A DNA stretch of 64,000 nucleotides from Candidatus Nitrosocosmicus franklandus (GTDB lineage: Archaea > Thermoproteota > Nitrososphaeria > Nitrososphaerales > Nitrososphaeraceae). Where the stretch lies: the NCBI RefSeq assembly GCF_900696045.1, contig NZ_LR216287.1:2709854-2773853 (forward strand), given 5' to 3'. A program made the translations under genes and the position numbers. Below the pieces are notes generated by a model, which saw only the letters and a list, made by a program, of their open reading frames with translations, ran no database searches and was not told where the DNA came from. The first letter of the stretch is position 1; the number at the start of each line of letters is the position of its first letter. Shown piece by piece: positions 36,621 to 46,912 of the stretch.

Positions 36621-38312
36621 ATGGTTGAGATGTCTGGTGCTTCAGCCTTAATGGCTGCATTAGAAAAAGAGAAAGTCGAATACATATTTGGACTTCCAGG
36701 TGGAGCTAATCTCCCAATTTATGATGCTCTCGTTGATTCCAAAATAAGACATATACTGGTTCGGCATGAGCAGTCGGCAGCTCATATGGCTGATGGATAT
36801 GCAAGAATAAAAAGGAAAGCAGGAGTATGCTTTGCTACTTCTGGCCCAGGTGCGACGAATTTGGTGACAGGAATAGCGACTGCTTATGCTGATTCTTCTC
36901 CAATTATTGCTGTAACGGGGCAAGTTGCTTTGCCAATGATAGGTAAAGATGCCTTTCAAGAAACTGATATAATTGGAGTAACAAACCCAATTACAAAGTA
37001 CGCTTTCCAACCTCGTAAAGCCACTGAGATACCAGAAATGGTAAAAAAATCATTTTATATTGCAGAAAGTGGAAGGCCTGGGCCTGTGCTTTTGGATATT
37101 CCTAAAGATGTGCAACAAGAGGTAGCCAATATGGAATTTCCTGATTATATCAAGGTAAGAGGCTATAATCCTGTAGTTGATGCAGATTTATCAGAGATCA
37201 ATAAAGCTTGTGAACTGTTACTTAAAGCAGAAAAACCAATAATAATGGCTGGAGGAGGAGTAATACTTTCAGGTGCATTCTCTGAATTGCAGGCGTTGGC
37301 TGAATTACTATCTATTCCGGTGGTAACAACATTTAAGGGAAAAGGAGCCTTTCCCGAGAATCATCAGTTGGCTTTGGGACCCATAGGAATGCACGGACAC
37401 GCAGAAGCAAACAAAATGGTATTAGAAGCTGACTGCATAGTGGCCATTGGAGCGAGATTCTCTGACAGGACTGTGGGGAGGTTTGACGAATTTGGAAAGG
37501 ATATTAATGTTATCCATTTTGATGTTGACCCAGCAGAGATAGGAAAAAATAAATCAGTAAATGCTGCTGTTATAGGAGATGTCAAATCCTCTCTGAGATC
37601 ACTTATTAAGCTTATTCCCAAGAATTTTAAGAGAAATGAAGAAATATCAAAGTTGTGGTTGGCAAGAAAAAGAGAATTGGTAACCTATTATGAGGATAGT
37701 ATCAAAGATTATTCTCGAGAAATTACTGCCAAAAAATCATTAAAGAAATTGCGCGAAATACTTCCTCCTGAAGGTATCGTTACTACCGAAGTCGGTCAAT
37801 GCCAAATGTGGGCATCGCTTCATTTTGATGTGATAACACCTGGAACCTTTTTTAGTTCAACGGGCCTAGGAACAATGGGATTTGGTTTTCCAGCTTCCAT
37901 AGGTGCAAAGGCAGCAAAAAGTAGTGTTCCAGTTGTAGATATAGCAGGCGATGGATCATTTAGCATGACAGAAAACTCTCTTGCCGTTTCGGTTTTAGAA
38001 AACTTGCCTGTTATCGTATTCTTACTCAACAATCAAATGCTTGGAATGGTTGCTCAATGGCAAAGAACTTTCTATAACAGACGATATAGCGGAGTCCATC
38101 AAAAGAATTGCCCGGATTATTGTAAACTTGCTGAATCGTACGGAGCACAGGCATTCAGAGTTGGGTCAATGGATGAACTTGAAAAGGCATTAAAAAATTC
38201 GATAAAATCAGATGTTGCTACTGTTATTGATATACCAATCGATCCGGATGAAGATGTTTATCCATTTGTCGCACCAGGAACCGGCCTTAAGGACATGATT
38301 ATTGGAGCGTGA
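36621..38312 (+). CDS. ilvB: Acetolactate synthase large (catalytic) subunit
   Basis: 563 residues. Thiamine diphosphate enzyme for the first common step of valine, leucine and isoleucine synthesis. The N-terminal pyrimidine-binding domain (GLPGGANLPIYDALVDS, RHEQSAAHMADGYAR with catalytic Glu), the central FAD-type domain (IMAGGGVILSG) and the C-terminal cofactor site GDGSFSMTENSLAVSV are in order. First gene of an operon with ilvN, leuA and leuB. Confidence 0.95.
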   Translation: MVEMSGASALMAALEKEKVEYIFGLPGGANLPIYDALVDSKIRHILVRHEQSAAHMADGYARIKRKAGVCFATSGPGATNLVTGIATAYADSSPIIAVTGQVALPMIGKDAFQETDIIGVTNPITKYAFQPRKATEIPEMVKKSFYIAESGRPGPVLLDIPKDVQQEVANMEFPDYIKVRGYNPVVDADLSEINKACELLLKAEKPIIMAGGGVILSGAFSELQALAELLSIPVVTTFKGKGAFPENHQLALGPIGMHGHAEANKMVLEADCIVAIGARFSDRTVGRFDEFGKDINVIHFDVDPAEIGKNKSVNAAVIGDVKSSLRSLIKLIPKNFKRNEEISKLWLARKRELVTYYEDSIKDYSREITAKKSLKKLREILPPEGIVTTEVGQCQMWASLHFDVITPGTFFSSTGLGTMGFGFPASIGAKAAKSSVPVVDIAGDGSFSMTENSLAVSVLENLPVIVFLLNNQMLGMVAQWQRTFYNRRYSGVHQKNCPDYCKLAESYGAQAFRVGSMDELEKALKNSIKSDVATVIDIPIDPDEDVYPFVAPGTGLKDMIIGA

Positions 38313-38318
38313 AAGAAA

Positions 38319-38852
38319 ATGATAGACAAAAAATCAATTTTTGATGAAGACCCAAATAAGATGTATATTCTTTCAGTAATTGTAGAAAATAAACCTGGTG
38401 TTTTATTTAGAGTCACCAATCTTTTCAGATCAAGGAATTTCAATATAGAAAGCATAACGGTAGGATTAACCGAAAAACCAGACCTTTCTCGAATGACAAT
38501 TACTACTGTATCAGATGTAAAGACTTTAGAACAACTTGTAAAACAGTTGCGAAAGTTGATTGATGTTATTCAGATAAATGTATTAAATAAAGAGAATGCT
38601 GTGTACCGGGAATTAGCCTTAATCAAGTTGAATGCCAAGGATCCAACTACAAGAATCGAGATAGCAAATTTCGCCTCAATATACAGAGGAAATATAACGG
38701 ACATAAGTAATGAAACTATTACAGTAGAAATAATCGGTACTCCTGACAAGATAGATGCGTTTAAGAATTTGGTTTCAAGTTATGGTATCATTCAGTTAGC
38801 CCGTACGGGTGTATCCGCTTTACCGCGAGGAGCAGTAGACGATGACCTTTAG
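38319..38852 (+). CDS. ilvN: Acetolactate synthase small (regulatory) subunit
   Basis: 177 residues. N-terminal ACT domain (YILSVIVENKPGVLFRVTNLFRSRNFNIESITV) and the C-terminal small-subunit domain. It confers valine feedback inhibition on IlvB. It starts 6 bases after ilvB and overlaps leuA by 11 bases. Confidence 0.94.
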   Translation: MIDKKSIFDEDPNKMYILSVIVENKPGVLFRVTNLFRSRNFNIESITVGLTEKPDLSRMTITTVSDVKTLEQLVKQLRKLIDVIQINVLNKENAVYRELALIKLNAKDPTTRIEIANFASIYRGNITDISNETITVEIIGTPDKIDAFKNLVSSYGIIQLARTGVSALPRGAVDDDL

Positions 38853-40353
38853 TAACACGATCAGGATTTTTGATACTACATTAAGGGACGGAGAGCAGAC
38901 GCCTGGTGTTACTGTTTCACCAGATCAAAAGCTTGAAATAGCTATGAAATTAGATGAATTGGGGGTAGATACTATAGAGGCAGGTTTCCCCGTTGTATCA
39001 CCTGGTGAGATGCAGGCAATTAAAAAAATAGTGAAACAAGGCCTCCGAGCCGAAGTATGTGGACTGGCCCGTACTACAAAAAACGACATAGACACAGCGT
39101 TAATTAGTGATTTGAAGTATATTCATACATTCATAGCGACCTCCGATATTCACATGCAATACAAGCTTAAGATGAGCAGAGAACAGGTTTTGGAAAAAGC
39201 CCTCTTTGCAGTGGAGTACGCAAAAAAGCATGGGATGATAGTAGAATTTTCGGCAGAGGATGCTACAAGAAGCGACAGAGCTTTCTTAAACAAAATTTTT
39301 AAGGCAGTTGCAGAAGCCGGGGCTGATAGAATAGATATCCCAGATACTGTCGGTTACAGTACTCCACAATACATGTCAAAATTAGTAACGGATGTGATAA
39401 ACTCTACAGGTCTACCAGTGAGCGTTCACTGTCACAACGATTTCGGATTAGCCGTTGCAAACTCTATCGCAGGATTTCAGGCTGGCGCCAAGTGTGCACA
39501 TGTAACTATCAACGGACTAGGAGAGAGAGCAGGCAATGCATCCCTAGAGGAACTTGTAATGGCATGTCAATGTCTTTACAAATTAAAACACAACATAAAA
39601 ACAGAACTCTTGTATGAAGTATCTAAATTCGTATCTAGTGCAATGGGAATCATTGTACAACCAAATAAGGCAATTATCGGCGAGAATGCATTTGGTCATG
39701 AATCTGGAATTCATACTCACGGTATCATCAATAATCCCTTAACATATGAACCAATTAGTCCAGAACTTGTTGGAAGAAAACGTTGGATGCAAGCTGGAAA
39801 ACATGCCGGTGCGCATGGTATAAAAGCAATACTGGATGAATTTGGAATTAGTACTAACGAGGCTCAATTAAAAGAGATTGTAGAAAAACAAAAGGTAATT
39901 GCAGACGCTGGTAAATCGATAACAACTTCCGACCTTTTGTCACTGGCTTCGGAGGTGATTAAAAATAAGCGGTTTGACGAGAGTTTTAAGTTAAATGACT
40001 TCCATATTGTTACTGGATTGAACATCATTCCTACCGCAGTAGTAAAGCTGAATATTCATGATAAAGATTTTATAGCTTCTGAAACCGGCGTTGGTCCCGT
40101 TGATGCAGCATTGAAGGCGATTCAAACCATAGCTCATGGAATAGCAAATATCAAGATAAGAGAATACAAGCTTGATTCTATCACTGGTGGCTCTGATGCG
40201 CTTGCTGAGGTTTCCGTTAAAGTAGAGGACAAGGAAGGCAATATAATTTCAGCCAGAAAATCTGGCGAAGACATTGTAGTAACATCAGTTCAAGCAATGA
40301 TTGATGCTATCAACAAGACAATGCTTAAAAAATTGATAGAAAAAAATAACTAG
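38842..40353 (+). CDS. leuA: 2-isopropylmalate synthase
   Basis: 503 residues. Opens FDTTLRDGEQTPGVTVSPDQKLEIA, metal and substrate residues of the HMGL-like barrel, contains VHCHNDFGLAVANSI, and ends with the LeuA dimer allosteric domain (ETGVGPVDAALKAIQTIA). It condenses acetyl-CoA with 2-oxoisovalerate in leucine synthesis. Closely related citramalate and homocitrate synthases cannot be excluded by motif alone, but the operon with ilvBN and leuB supports leuA. Confidence 0.9.
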   Translation: MTFSNTIRIFDTTLRDGEQTPGVTVSPDQKLEIAMKLDELGVDTIEAGFPVVSPGEMQAIKKIVKQGLRAEVCGLARTTKNDIDTALISDLKYIHTFIATSDIHMQYKLKMSREQVLEKALFAVEYAKKHGMIVEFSAEDATRSDRAFLNKIFKAVAEAGADRIDIPDTVGYSTPQYMSKLVTDVINSTGLPVSVHCHNDFGLAVANSIAGFQAGAKCAHVTINGLGERAGNASLEELVMACQCLYKLKHNIKTELLYEVSKFVSSAMGIIVQPNKAIIGENAFGHESGIHTHGIINNPLTYEPISPELVGRKRWMQAGKHAGAHGIKAILDEFGISTNEAQLKEIVEKQKVIADAGKSITTSDLLSLASEVIKNKRFDESFKLNDFHIVTGLNIIPTAVVKLNIHDKDFIASETGVGPVDAALKAIQTIAHGIANIKIREYKLDSITGGSDALAEVSVKVEDKEGNIISARKSGEDIVVTSVQAMIDAINKTMLKKLIEKNN

Positions 40354-40397
40354 GCAAAGTAATTAATAGGAATTTAGATCTTTGAGGTAAATCTTTG

Positions 40398-41438
40398 ATG
40401 GCCACTTACAATATTTCACTATTAGTAGGAGACGGCATAGGTCCCGAACTGTCTACTTGTGCTGAAGAAATCCTACAATATATTCATGACAACTCGAATA
40501 GATTGAAATTCAATATTACAAAAGTAGAAGCAGGAGACAATGCCAAACAAAAATATGGAAAGGCGTTACCAAATGAAGCGTTTGACAAGATAAAAAATTC
40601 TCAAGCATGTCTAAAATCCCCAGTCGGAGAATCGGCTGCTGACGTTGTATTAGTATTAAGAAGATATTTTGATCTTTATGCAAATGTAAGGCCTTCTAAA
40701 AATTACGCCAATATTCCATCCATTTCAAGCAATGTGGACATGGTCACCGTTAGAGAGAACACTGAGGATTTGTACCTTGGTTGGGAATTCTTTTCTGATG
40801 ATGATACAGTAATATCACTCCGCAAAATTAGCAAGGTTGCTTCAAGAAGAATTGCAGAATACGCTTTTAAAATAGCAAATTCCAGAAAAGGCAAGAAGGT
40901 AACGATAGTTCACAAATCAAATGTTTTAAGATTAAGTGACAGATTGTTCATTGACATGTCCAAAGAAATTGCCAAAAAATATCCAAATATAGAATTTGAG
41001 GAGATGTATGTAGATGCATGCTCAATGGAGCTCATAAGAGATCCAAATAGATTTGACACGATTCTAACCTCAAATCTATTTGGTGATATAATATCAGATG
41101 AAGCTGCACAGGTAACAGGAAGTATTGGCCTTGCTCCAGCCGCAAATGTCGGCAAAGACTTTGCAATGTTTGAACCAGTACATGGTGCTGCATTTGATAT
41201 AGCAGGTAAGAACGTTGCCAATCCAACTTCATTCATTTTGGCAATAAAAATGATGTTTGACTGGCTTGGCGAAAAATGTGATGATAACGACCTGAAATTG
41301 CAATCAATCAAGTTTGAGAATTCGATCGACGAAATGTTTACTAAAAATATAAAGACGAAAGATATTGGCGGCACACTTTCAACTGCCGAGTTTAATCAAA
41401 GTTTCTTGAAGATCCTAAAAGACAAAGGAATTGACTAG
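40398..41438 (+). CDS. leuB: 3-isopropylmalate dehydrogenase family enzyme
   Basis: About 346 residues; TTG 40395 and ATG 40398 both fit. Signatures: LLVGDGIGPEL, VTVRENTEDLYLG, NLFGDIISDEAAQVTGSIGLAPAANVG and FEPVHGAAFDIAGKNVANP, all of the isocitrate/isopropylmalate dehydrogenase family. TVRENTEDLY resembles the NAD-isocitrate dehydrogenase version, so it might serve more than one substrate, but position after leuA supports isopropylmalate. leuCD, ilvC and ilvD are not in this window. Confidence 0.88.
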   Translation: MATYNISLLVGDGIGPELSTCAEEILQYIHDNSNRLKFNITKVEAGDNAKQKYGKALPNEAFDKIKNSQACLKSPVGESAADVVLVLRRYFDLYANVRPSKNYANIPSISSNVDMVTVRENTEDLYLGWEFFSDDDTVISLRKISKVASRRIAEYAFKIANSRKGKKVTIVHKSNVLRLSDRLFIDMSKEIAKKYPNIEFEEMYVDACSMELIRDPNRFDTILTSNLFGDIISDEAAQVTGSIGLAPAANVGKDFAMFEPVHGAAFDIAGKNVANPTSFILAIKMMFDWLGEKCDDNDLKLQSIKFENSIDEMFTKNIKTKDIGGTLSTAEFNQSFLKILKDKGID

Positions 41439-42076
41439 GCATCATCACTTGTAATTTTATTTTCATTATCGATCAGCTCCAAGAGATTTTTTAAAATCCT
41501 TGCTGTAGCACCCCATATCAAGTGACCCCCTACTAAGAATCTGTACATTTGATAGTTCGAGCTTGAATGTTCATTATCTAATTCTACTGATTGTATCAAT
41601 TTTTCCAAAGGTATCTCAATGATTTCTTCAACCTCTTCATTTGGTATAAATTTATCTTGTTTGCTTGTCATAATCACAACAAATGGAAAAATCAATATCT
41701 TTGTTGTATAGGTATTAGTTGGGGTGAGGCATCCCAATACATTCTCTTTACTGACCAGTAGACCTATTTCTTCATAAGTCTCTCTTATGGCTGTATCCAA
41801 TAAAGAATTATCGCAAGCAGCAATTCTGCCTCCAGGAAAAGATATTTCTCCTGCATGATTTCTTAATTTAGAACTCCTCTTAGTGAAAATAACAACCGGA
41901 ATGTTCATCTGATCATAATAAACTATTACCAAAACACTTGAAGTCTCATCTTTACTTGTTCCAAATTTCTCAGGCAAATTGAATGCACATCTATCCCTAG
42001 GCATGGGTATTTTTCTATGTACTAGTTCACAAAATTTTTTTTCTGACAGCAAGCACCTGATCATAAATTGAATCAA
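41435..42076 (-). CDS. NUDIX hydrolase, CoA diphosphatase type
   Basis: 213 residues. The NUDIX box GEISFPGGRIAACDNSLLDTAIRETYEEIGL is complete with a longer insert characteristic of CoA pyrophosphatases (family signature LRxHxGEVSFPGG is close to LRNHAGEISFPGG here). It probably cleaves CoA or dephospho-CoA. Convergent with leuB with 4-base overlap of the stops. Confidence 0.87.
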   Translation of the reverse strand: MIQFMIRCLLSEKKFCELVHRKIPMPRDRCAFNLPEKFGTSKDETSSVLVIVYYDQMNIPVVIFTKRSSKLRNHAGEISFPGGRIAACDNSLLDTAIRETYEEIGLLVSKENVLGCLTPTNTYTTKILIFPFVVIMTSKQDKFIPNEEVEEIIEIPLEKLIQSVELDNEHSSSNYQMYRFLVGGHLIWGATARILKNLLELIDNENKITSDDA

Positions 42077-42129
42077 AGATTTTATAAAACTTTTTTTACG
42101 TAAGGTAACTCAGTATCTTAAACGACTAT

Positions 42130-42954
42130 ATGAACATAATCTATGAATTAAATCCCCCAAAAATCCTTCATGGTGAAAGTATAAATCTAGTTACACTAAG
42201 AAATGAAGTAGAGAAATTTCTGTCCAGAGCGTCCATCGTATTGGGGATTACAAGTCATGTGCATCTGACAGATTCTGTCTTAGGCATGCCAAGATTGTCT
42301 AGTATTACTGCGGCACAATTGATATCAAAAGAAATCGAAAAGCATACAATTAATTTGACTTGTAGTATGAGAACAAGAGACAGAAATATGAATTCAATAA
42401 TCCAGTCGGTCGCCGATTCTATAATACTAAAAATCAAAGGGTTATTATTCATACAAGGAGACAAACCGAATTATGGTTCATGGGATATTAGTTCATGCTC
42501 GCCAAAACCTACAGAAGTAATCAGAACCCTGAATTCTTTAGGATTTGGAAATTTGATTAATTTAGATTTATCAATACCTAATAACATATCAAACATTAGT
42601 AACTTTCAAAAAAAGGTAAGATCAAAACCAAGCAGATTGTTCACTCAATCGGTCGGCTCGATTGAAGAAATCAGAAAGTTAAAGGCATTGCTTGAAACCG
42701 AATGCAATCAAGTCGAAGATAATAATACTGGAAAAGGTATCAGGAACGGCATCAACCTCATACCATGTATCATGGTACCTTCACCAAAAAATCAAAAGGC
42801 TGCAAATATGATAGGATTAGACTGGAGTTTATATGAGCACAATTTTTTTGAATTCATCGAACAGATAAGAGACCTGGGGATTACCGAAATATTATTGACA
42901 TCTCCAAACAGTTTTGACGAAGGGGTAGAAGTCCTTAAAAAAATTTTAAATTAA
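42130..42954 (+). CDS. Methylenetetrahydrofolate reductase-like protein
   Basis: 274 residues, TIM-barrel MetF family: ELNPPK, VHLTDSVLGMPRLSS, HTINLTCSMRTRDRN, LLFIQGDKPNYG and a final QIRDLGITEILLTSP are in the family's order. MetF makes 5-methyl-tetrahydrofolate (or the archaeal equivalent) with FAD; this protein is shorter than E. coli MetF and lacks some of the flavin segments. Methionine or one-carbon metabolism is likely. It is divergent from the NUDIX gene. Confidence 0.72.
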   Translation: MNIIYELNPPKILHGESINLVTLRNEVEKFLSRASIVLGITSHVHLTDSVLGMPRLSSITAAQLISKEIEKHTINLTCSMRTRDRNMNSIIQSVADSIILKIKGLLFIQGDKPNYGSWDISSCSPKPTEVIRTLNSLGFGNLINLDLSIPNNISNISNFQKKVRSKPSRLFTQSVGSIEEIRKLKALLETECNQVEDNNTGKGIRNGINLIPCIMVPSPKNQKAANMIGLDWSLYEHNFFEFIEQIRDLGITEILLTSPNSFDEGVEVLKKILN

Positions 42955-42969
42955 ACTTCTTTCTCTACG

Positions 42970-43785
42970 CTACAGGCTCTTCTTGTAAGGAGTTATTTCA
43001 CTTTTTAATTCATCTAAAACCAGGCGGTTGTATTCAAAGAGATTTGAATCTTCTGTCAAACGTGGTCTTCTATAATCTATTGTTATTTCTTTTTTAACCT
43101 TAGCAGGTCGCTTGGTAAAAACGACGACTTTATCACCAAGGCAAATAGATTCTGAAATATTATGAGTTACAAAAACAATTGTCTTCCTAGTTTTAGCCCA
43201 AATTAATTGAAGTTCAACAAGCAATAGATCCCTAGTTTGAGAATCAAGAGCAGCAAAAGGCTCGTCCATCAATAAGACATCTGGATCCATTACCAAAGCT
43301 CTCGCAATTGCCACTCTCTGTTTCATACCCCCTGATAACTGATAAGTATATGACTTTGAAAATTTACTGAGATCCATCATCTCTAAATAGTGCATAGCTA
43401 TCTGGTTTCTCTTTTCTTTTTCTACTCCCACCATTTTTAAACCGAATTCTACGTTGTCTATAACACTTAGCCATGGAAACAAAGCATTTTCCTGAAATAC
43501 CATTATACGGTCTGGACCCGTGCCAGAAACAGGTCTTCCATTTAATATTAATTCCCCTTCGGTCGGCTTATCCAAGCCTGCGATAATATTTAGCAGAGTT
43601 GATTTACCGCATCCGGAAGGTCCCACAAAGCATACAAACTGCCCCTCTTCAATTGAAAGGTTAACATTATCTACAGCCAAAACTCTCTTTTTTTCTCCTG
43701 CAGAGGAATTTACTGCAAAAGCTTTTGTAATATTTTTCAATTCCAGCTTGCTCAATGAAATTAAATTATATTGACATTTCATCAA
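42970..43785 (-). CDS. ABC transporter ATP-binding protein, sulfonate/nitrate/taurine type (orphan)
   Basis: 271 residues with Walker A GPSGCGKST, FQENALFPWL, LSGGMKQR, LLMDEPFAALD and VTHNISES. It belongs to the same subfamily as the ATPase in the 13.7-kb locus but is clearly diverged. No permease or binding protein gene lies near it on either side, so it may couple to the duplicated permeases or to a system elsewhere. Confidence 0.88.
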   Translation of the reverse strand: MMKCQYNLISLSKLELKNITKAFAVNSSAGEKKRVLAVDNVNLSIEEGQFVCFVGPSGCGKSTLLNIIAGLDKPTEGELILNGRPVSGTGPDRIMVFQENALFPWLSVIDNVEFGLKMVGVEKEKRNQIAMHYLEMMDLSKFSKSYTYQLSGGMKQRVAIARALVMDPDVLLMDEPFAALDSQTRDLLLVELQLIWAKTRKTIVFVTHNISESICLGDKVVVFTKRPAKVKKEITIDYRRPRLTEDSNLFEYNRLVLDELKSEITPYKKSL

Positions 43786-44318
43786 TATAATTTAAAGGAA
43801 AAAAGCCCAACGAAGATCTAATAGAGTAGCGTTACATTGACTGCCAAAGGACCGCCTTCTTTCAACCTCATCGGTAGTGATGTATCTTAATTTTCATTGT
43901 GGTATTGTCATGCATCAATAAATGCTTGTAGCATCGTATTTGATAATATGATGAAATGACAGCAAGCATTTTTTTGAGGATTCATCAAAGCAAGTCCAGT
44001 ATCCTCAACATTTCTTGTCTTTGTTAGTAAAACCGAAGAAAAAGATTGGCTGTTCACAAGTTGAAGTGGAGTTCATAGAGTAAATTTGACTCACACTGAA
44101 TGTTGTTATTTATTAATTTGTCATGGATAGATTTGTAACTTTCTCGCAAACATAAGTGGATTACAATGTTGATCCCAATTAATAATACCTGTTGTATTTC
44201 AATTAAAATCTAATTGAGCTCCTCTGCCGATATTTCGTCATTATTATTATTAAATTGTTAACCTCAGAAGAGAATAAGCATAAATACCTATTTAGATCTT
44301 TGAACAGATTGAAAAGAT
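43786..44318. other. Intergenic stretch, no gene seen
   Basis: 530 bases between divergent genes; no RNA gene recognised. Confidence 0.4.
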
Positions 44319-44630
44319 TTGGCAAAAATTGGAGTTATTGTAACAGTTATAAGCATAATTTTAGGGGTATCCGGCATCTCTGGCGTGGTTGCCTTGTATG
44401 ATAGCATTTCTCAAAGAGAAGTATACTGGAATAAGGTCTTTGATGAAAGATTATTACAACTAGATATCATACTTAATAATTTTTTTGAAGTTTGTAGATC
44501 GAATCCCGAAATTAAGGATGATTGTAACTTGAAATTTACAGAAATCTGGAACAGTATGTGTAACAGAGAATTGGACTGGGATAAGATCGACTCTTGTAAA
44601 CTGATTCAAGGATTCCTTATCAGATCTTAA
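44319..44630 (+). CDS. Small membrane-anchored protein, unknown function
   Basis: 103 residues from TTG 44319. One N-terminal membrane segment (VIVTVISIILGVSGISGVVALY) followed by a helical, Cys-containing domain (four Cys: VCRSNPEIKDDC, MCNRELDWDKIDSC). The Cys pairs could form disulfides outside the cell. No family recognised. Confidence 0.5.
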   Translation: MAKIGVIVTVISIILGVSGISGVVALYDSISQREVYWNKVFDERLLQLDIILNNFFEVCRSNPEIKDDCNLKFTEIWNSMCNRELDWDKIDSCKLIQGFLIRS

Positions 44631-45052
44631 AATAATATGTGGTATCTCCATAATTAAATAATGTAGCGCTAGATTGTATTATTTTTGGATTTGAGATTTC
44701 GAATGGTAGTAACTTGGTAGAAATCCTCTGGCGTTGTTGAAAGTATTAGGGATAGCAATTTTCGATTACAGACCTCAGGCATATATTATTTTCGCATTGA
44801 TTTTTTTGTAGTATTTGTCCTGATCTTTATCCTTTTAAATTAACCATTTTGTTAAAGTTATCAAAGAAAAATTCGCCGAGACACTTCATGAGGTTTTTTC
44901 TCCTGTTTGAATCAAAATTGATTAATTACATATTTTCCTGTATGTATGCATGAATAAACAATCCCATCTTTAGGCCTTAAAATTTCCAACTAGGGATCTT
45001 TTGGGTACTAACCTTTTTTAACAATCCATGGGAAGTTTAAATCACAACCGGT
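44631..45052. other. Intergenic stretch, no gene seen
   Basis: AT-rich spacer before the PIN-ATPase gene; no RNA gene recognised. Confidence 0.4.
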
Positions 45053-46891
45053 TTGAATAAGAAAATCGTCTTAGATACTAGTATTATAATTGATGGTATT
45101 ATTAGTAATAAAATTGAGAATAACGAGATAGATGAGGGATCTGAAATTATTATCCCACGATTAGCAATAGATGAGTTGCAGTCTCAGGCCTGTAAACAAC
45201 GTGAACATGGATTTGTAGGACTAGCAGAGTTGCGAAGAATTAGGGAAAAGTGTAAAATTCACAACATTGATGTAAGGATTGCCGGAGGAATGCCAACTCC
45301 TGGTGACATAAAACTTGCCAAGAACGGCCGTATTGATTCGCTAATCTGTGCAATAGCCGAAGAAGAAGAGGCAATTCTTTACACATCAGACTACATACAG
45401 TATCTAACGGCCATTGCTTCTGGAGTCCAAAGTATATTTTATAGATCTGTCACTTCATCTGAATTTGACATAGAGAATTATTTTGATGAGAATACAATGA
45501 GCGTACACTTAATCGAGGGAGTAGAGCCTCTTGCAAAAAAGGGAACTCCAGGAAATTTCATCCTCGAGAAAATCTCTAATGAAAAACTAAACAAGGTAGT
45601 ACTGAATGAAATAATTAACTTTTTGTTTTCAACAAGAGAAAACAAGAAAGTTTCCAATATTGAGATTTCCTTTGATGGATGCTATGTGTTAATGTACAAG
45701 AACCTTCGAATTGTAATTACCTTTCCCCCAGTATCTAACAAGATAGAAATCACTGCTGTTAGGCCAATAAAGAAACTCACCCTAAAAGATTACGAATTAG
45801 ACACCAAATTGATCGAAAGACTATCTAGTGATGCAGAAGGTATTTTGATAGCTGGCAGGCCAGGATCCGGAAAAAGTACTTTTGCTAGTAGCATAGCAGA
45901 CCATTATGTATCAAATAATAGATTAGTTAAAACACTAGAGTCCCCAAGAGATTTACAAGTTCCCGACAACATAGTTCAATACGGATCATTCAAAAATGGA
46001 TATGAAAGGGTCGCTGATTTATTACTACTTGTAAGACCCGATTTTACAATCTTCGACGAGGTCAGAAGAATAAGAGATTTTGAACTGTTTGCTGACCTGA
46101 GGCTTACCGGCATAGGAATGATAGGAGTGATTCATGCAAATGAGGCCCTGGATGCCATACAGAGATTTATCGGAAAAATAGAATTGGGGCTAATTCCCCA
46201 TGTCATAGACACGGTAATTTTTATTAACGGTGGCAAAATCGAAAAAATATATGAATTGAAACTTACTGTCAAAGTGCCTACCGGAATGATAGAACAAGAC
46301 CTGTCAAGGCCGGTGGTGGAGATAAGAGATTTCTACTCGAAAGAAGTAGAATATGAGATCTATTCTTATGGTGAAGAAAATATAATTATTCCTCTTAAGA
46401 ATATCGATAAAAAAACTGCAGGTGAAAAAAACAATAGAATAAACAAGCTCGCAGAATCCAAAATAAGAGAAGTTATAGGCAGATTTGATAATCAGGCTGA
46501 AATAAAAATAATTTCAAATGACAAGATACGAATTTTGGTTAGCAAAGATAAGATTCCAAAGATTATTGGTCGCGGCGGCTCCACAATTTCGGAAATTGAG
46601 AAGATTCTTGGAGTCAAGATTGATGTGGAAGCTAAGGTTCCTTCCATAGGGGATGAGATACCTTTTAGCATATCCGAATCAGGTTCACGAATCTATCTGT
46701 TAGTAGATGAAGAGCACATAGGCAAGAAAGTTAACCTGTTTCTAAATGAGGAATTGTTAGCTAGTAATCAAATTGGAAAAAGATCGAAATTAAAGATAGA
46801 CAAAAAATCAGAAGTTGGTAGGAAAGTGTTCAATCTTATAATGAGTAACAATCAAGATGCCTTAAAGATTTATGAAAGCAAAGGAGATTAG
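45053..46891 (+). CDS. PIN-domain/VirB11-type ATPase/KH-domain protein
   Basis: 612 residues from TTG 45053. Residues 1-135 form a PIN nuclease domain (LDTSIIIDGII with the first catalytic Asp, TSDYIQYLTA with a later acidic pair). A PilT/VirB11-like ATPase follows: Walker A GRPGSGKSTFAS at about 268-279 and DFTIFDEVRR as Walker B. A KH domain with IPKIIGRGGSTISEIEKI lies at about 498-515, and the C-terminus is basic. The family is broadly conserved in archaea and thought to act on RNA, possibly in ribosome or RNA quality control. It is a fusion of three modules; its substrate is not established. Confidence 0.88.
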   Translation: MNKKIVLDTSIIIDGIISNKIENNEIDEGSEIIIPRLAIDELQSQACKQREHGFVGLAELRRIREKCKIHNIDVRIAGGMPTPGDIKLAKNGRIDSLICAIAEEEEAILYTSDYIQYLTAIASGVQSIFYRSVTSSEFDIENYFDENTMSVHLIEGVEPLAKKGTPGNFILEKISNEKLNKVVLNEIINFLFSTRENKKVSNIEISFDGCYVLMYKNLRIVITFPPVSNKIEITAVRPIKKLTLKDYELDTKLIERLSSDAEGILIAGRPGSGKSTFASSIADHYVSNNRLVKTLESPRDLQVPDNIVQYGSFKNGYERVADLLLLVRPDFTIFDEVRRIRDFELFADLRLTGIGMIGVIHANEALDAIQRFIGKIELGLIPHVIDTVIFINGGKIEKIYELKLTVKVPTGMIEQDLSRPVVEIRDFYSKEVEYEIYSYGEENIIIPLKNIDKKTAGEKNNRINKLAESKIREVIGRFDNQAEIKIISNDKIRILVSKDKIPKIIGRGGSTISEIEKILGVKIDVEAKVPSIGDEIPFSISESGSRIYLLVDEEHIGKKVNLFLNEELLASNQIGKRSKLKIDKKSEVGRKVFNLIMSNNQDALKIYESKGD

Positions 46892-46912
46892 AAATAAAAA
46901 CAAAAAAGTGTA

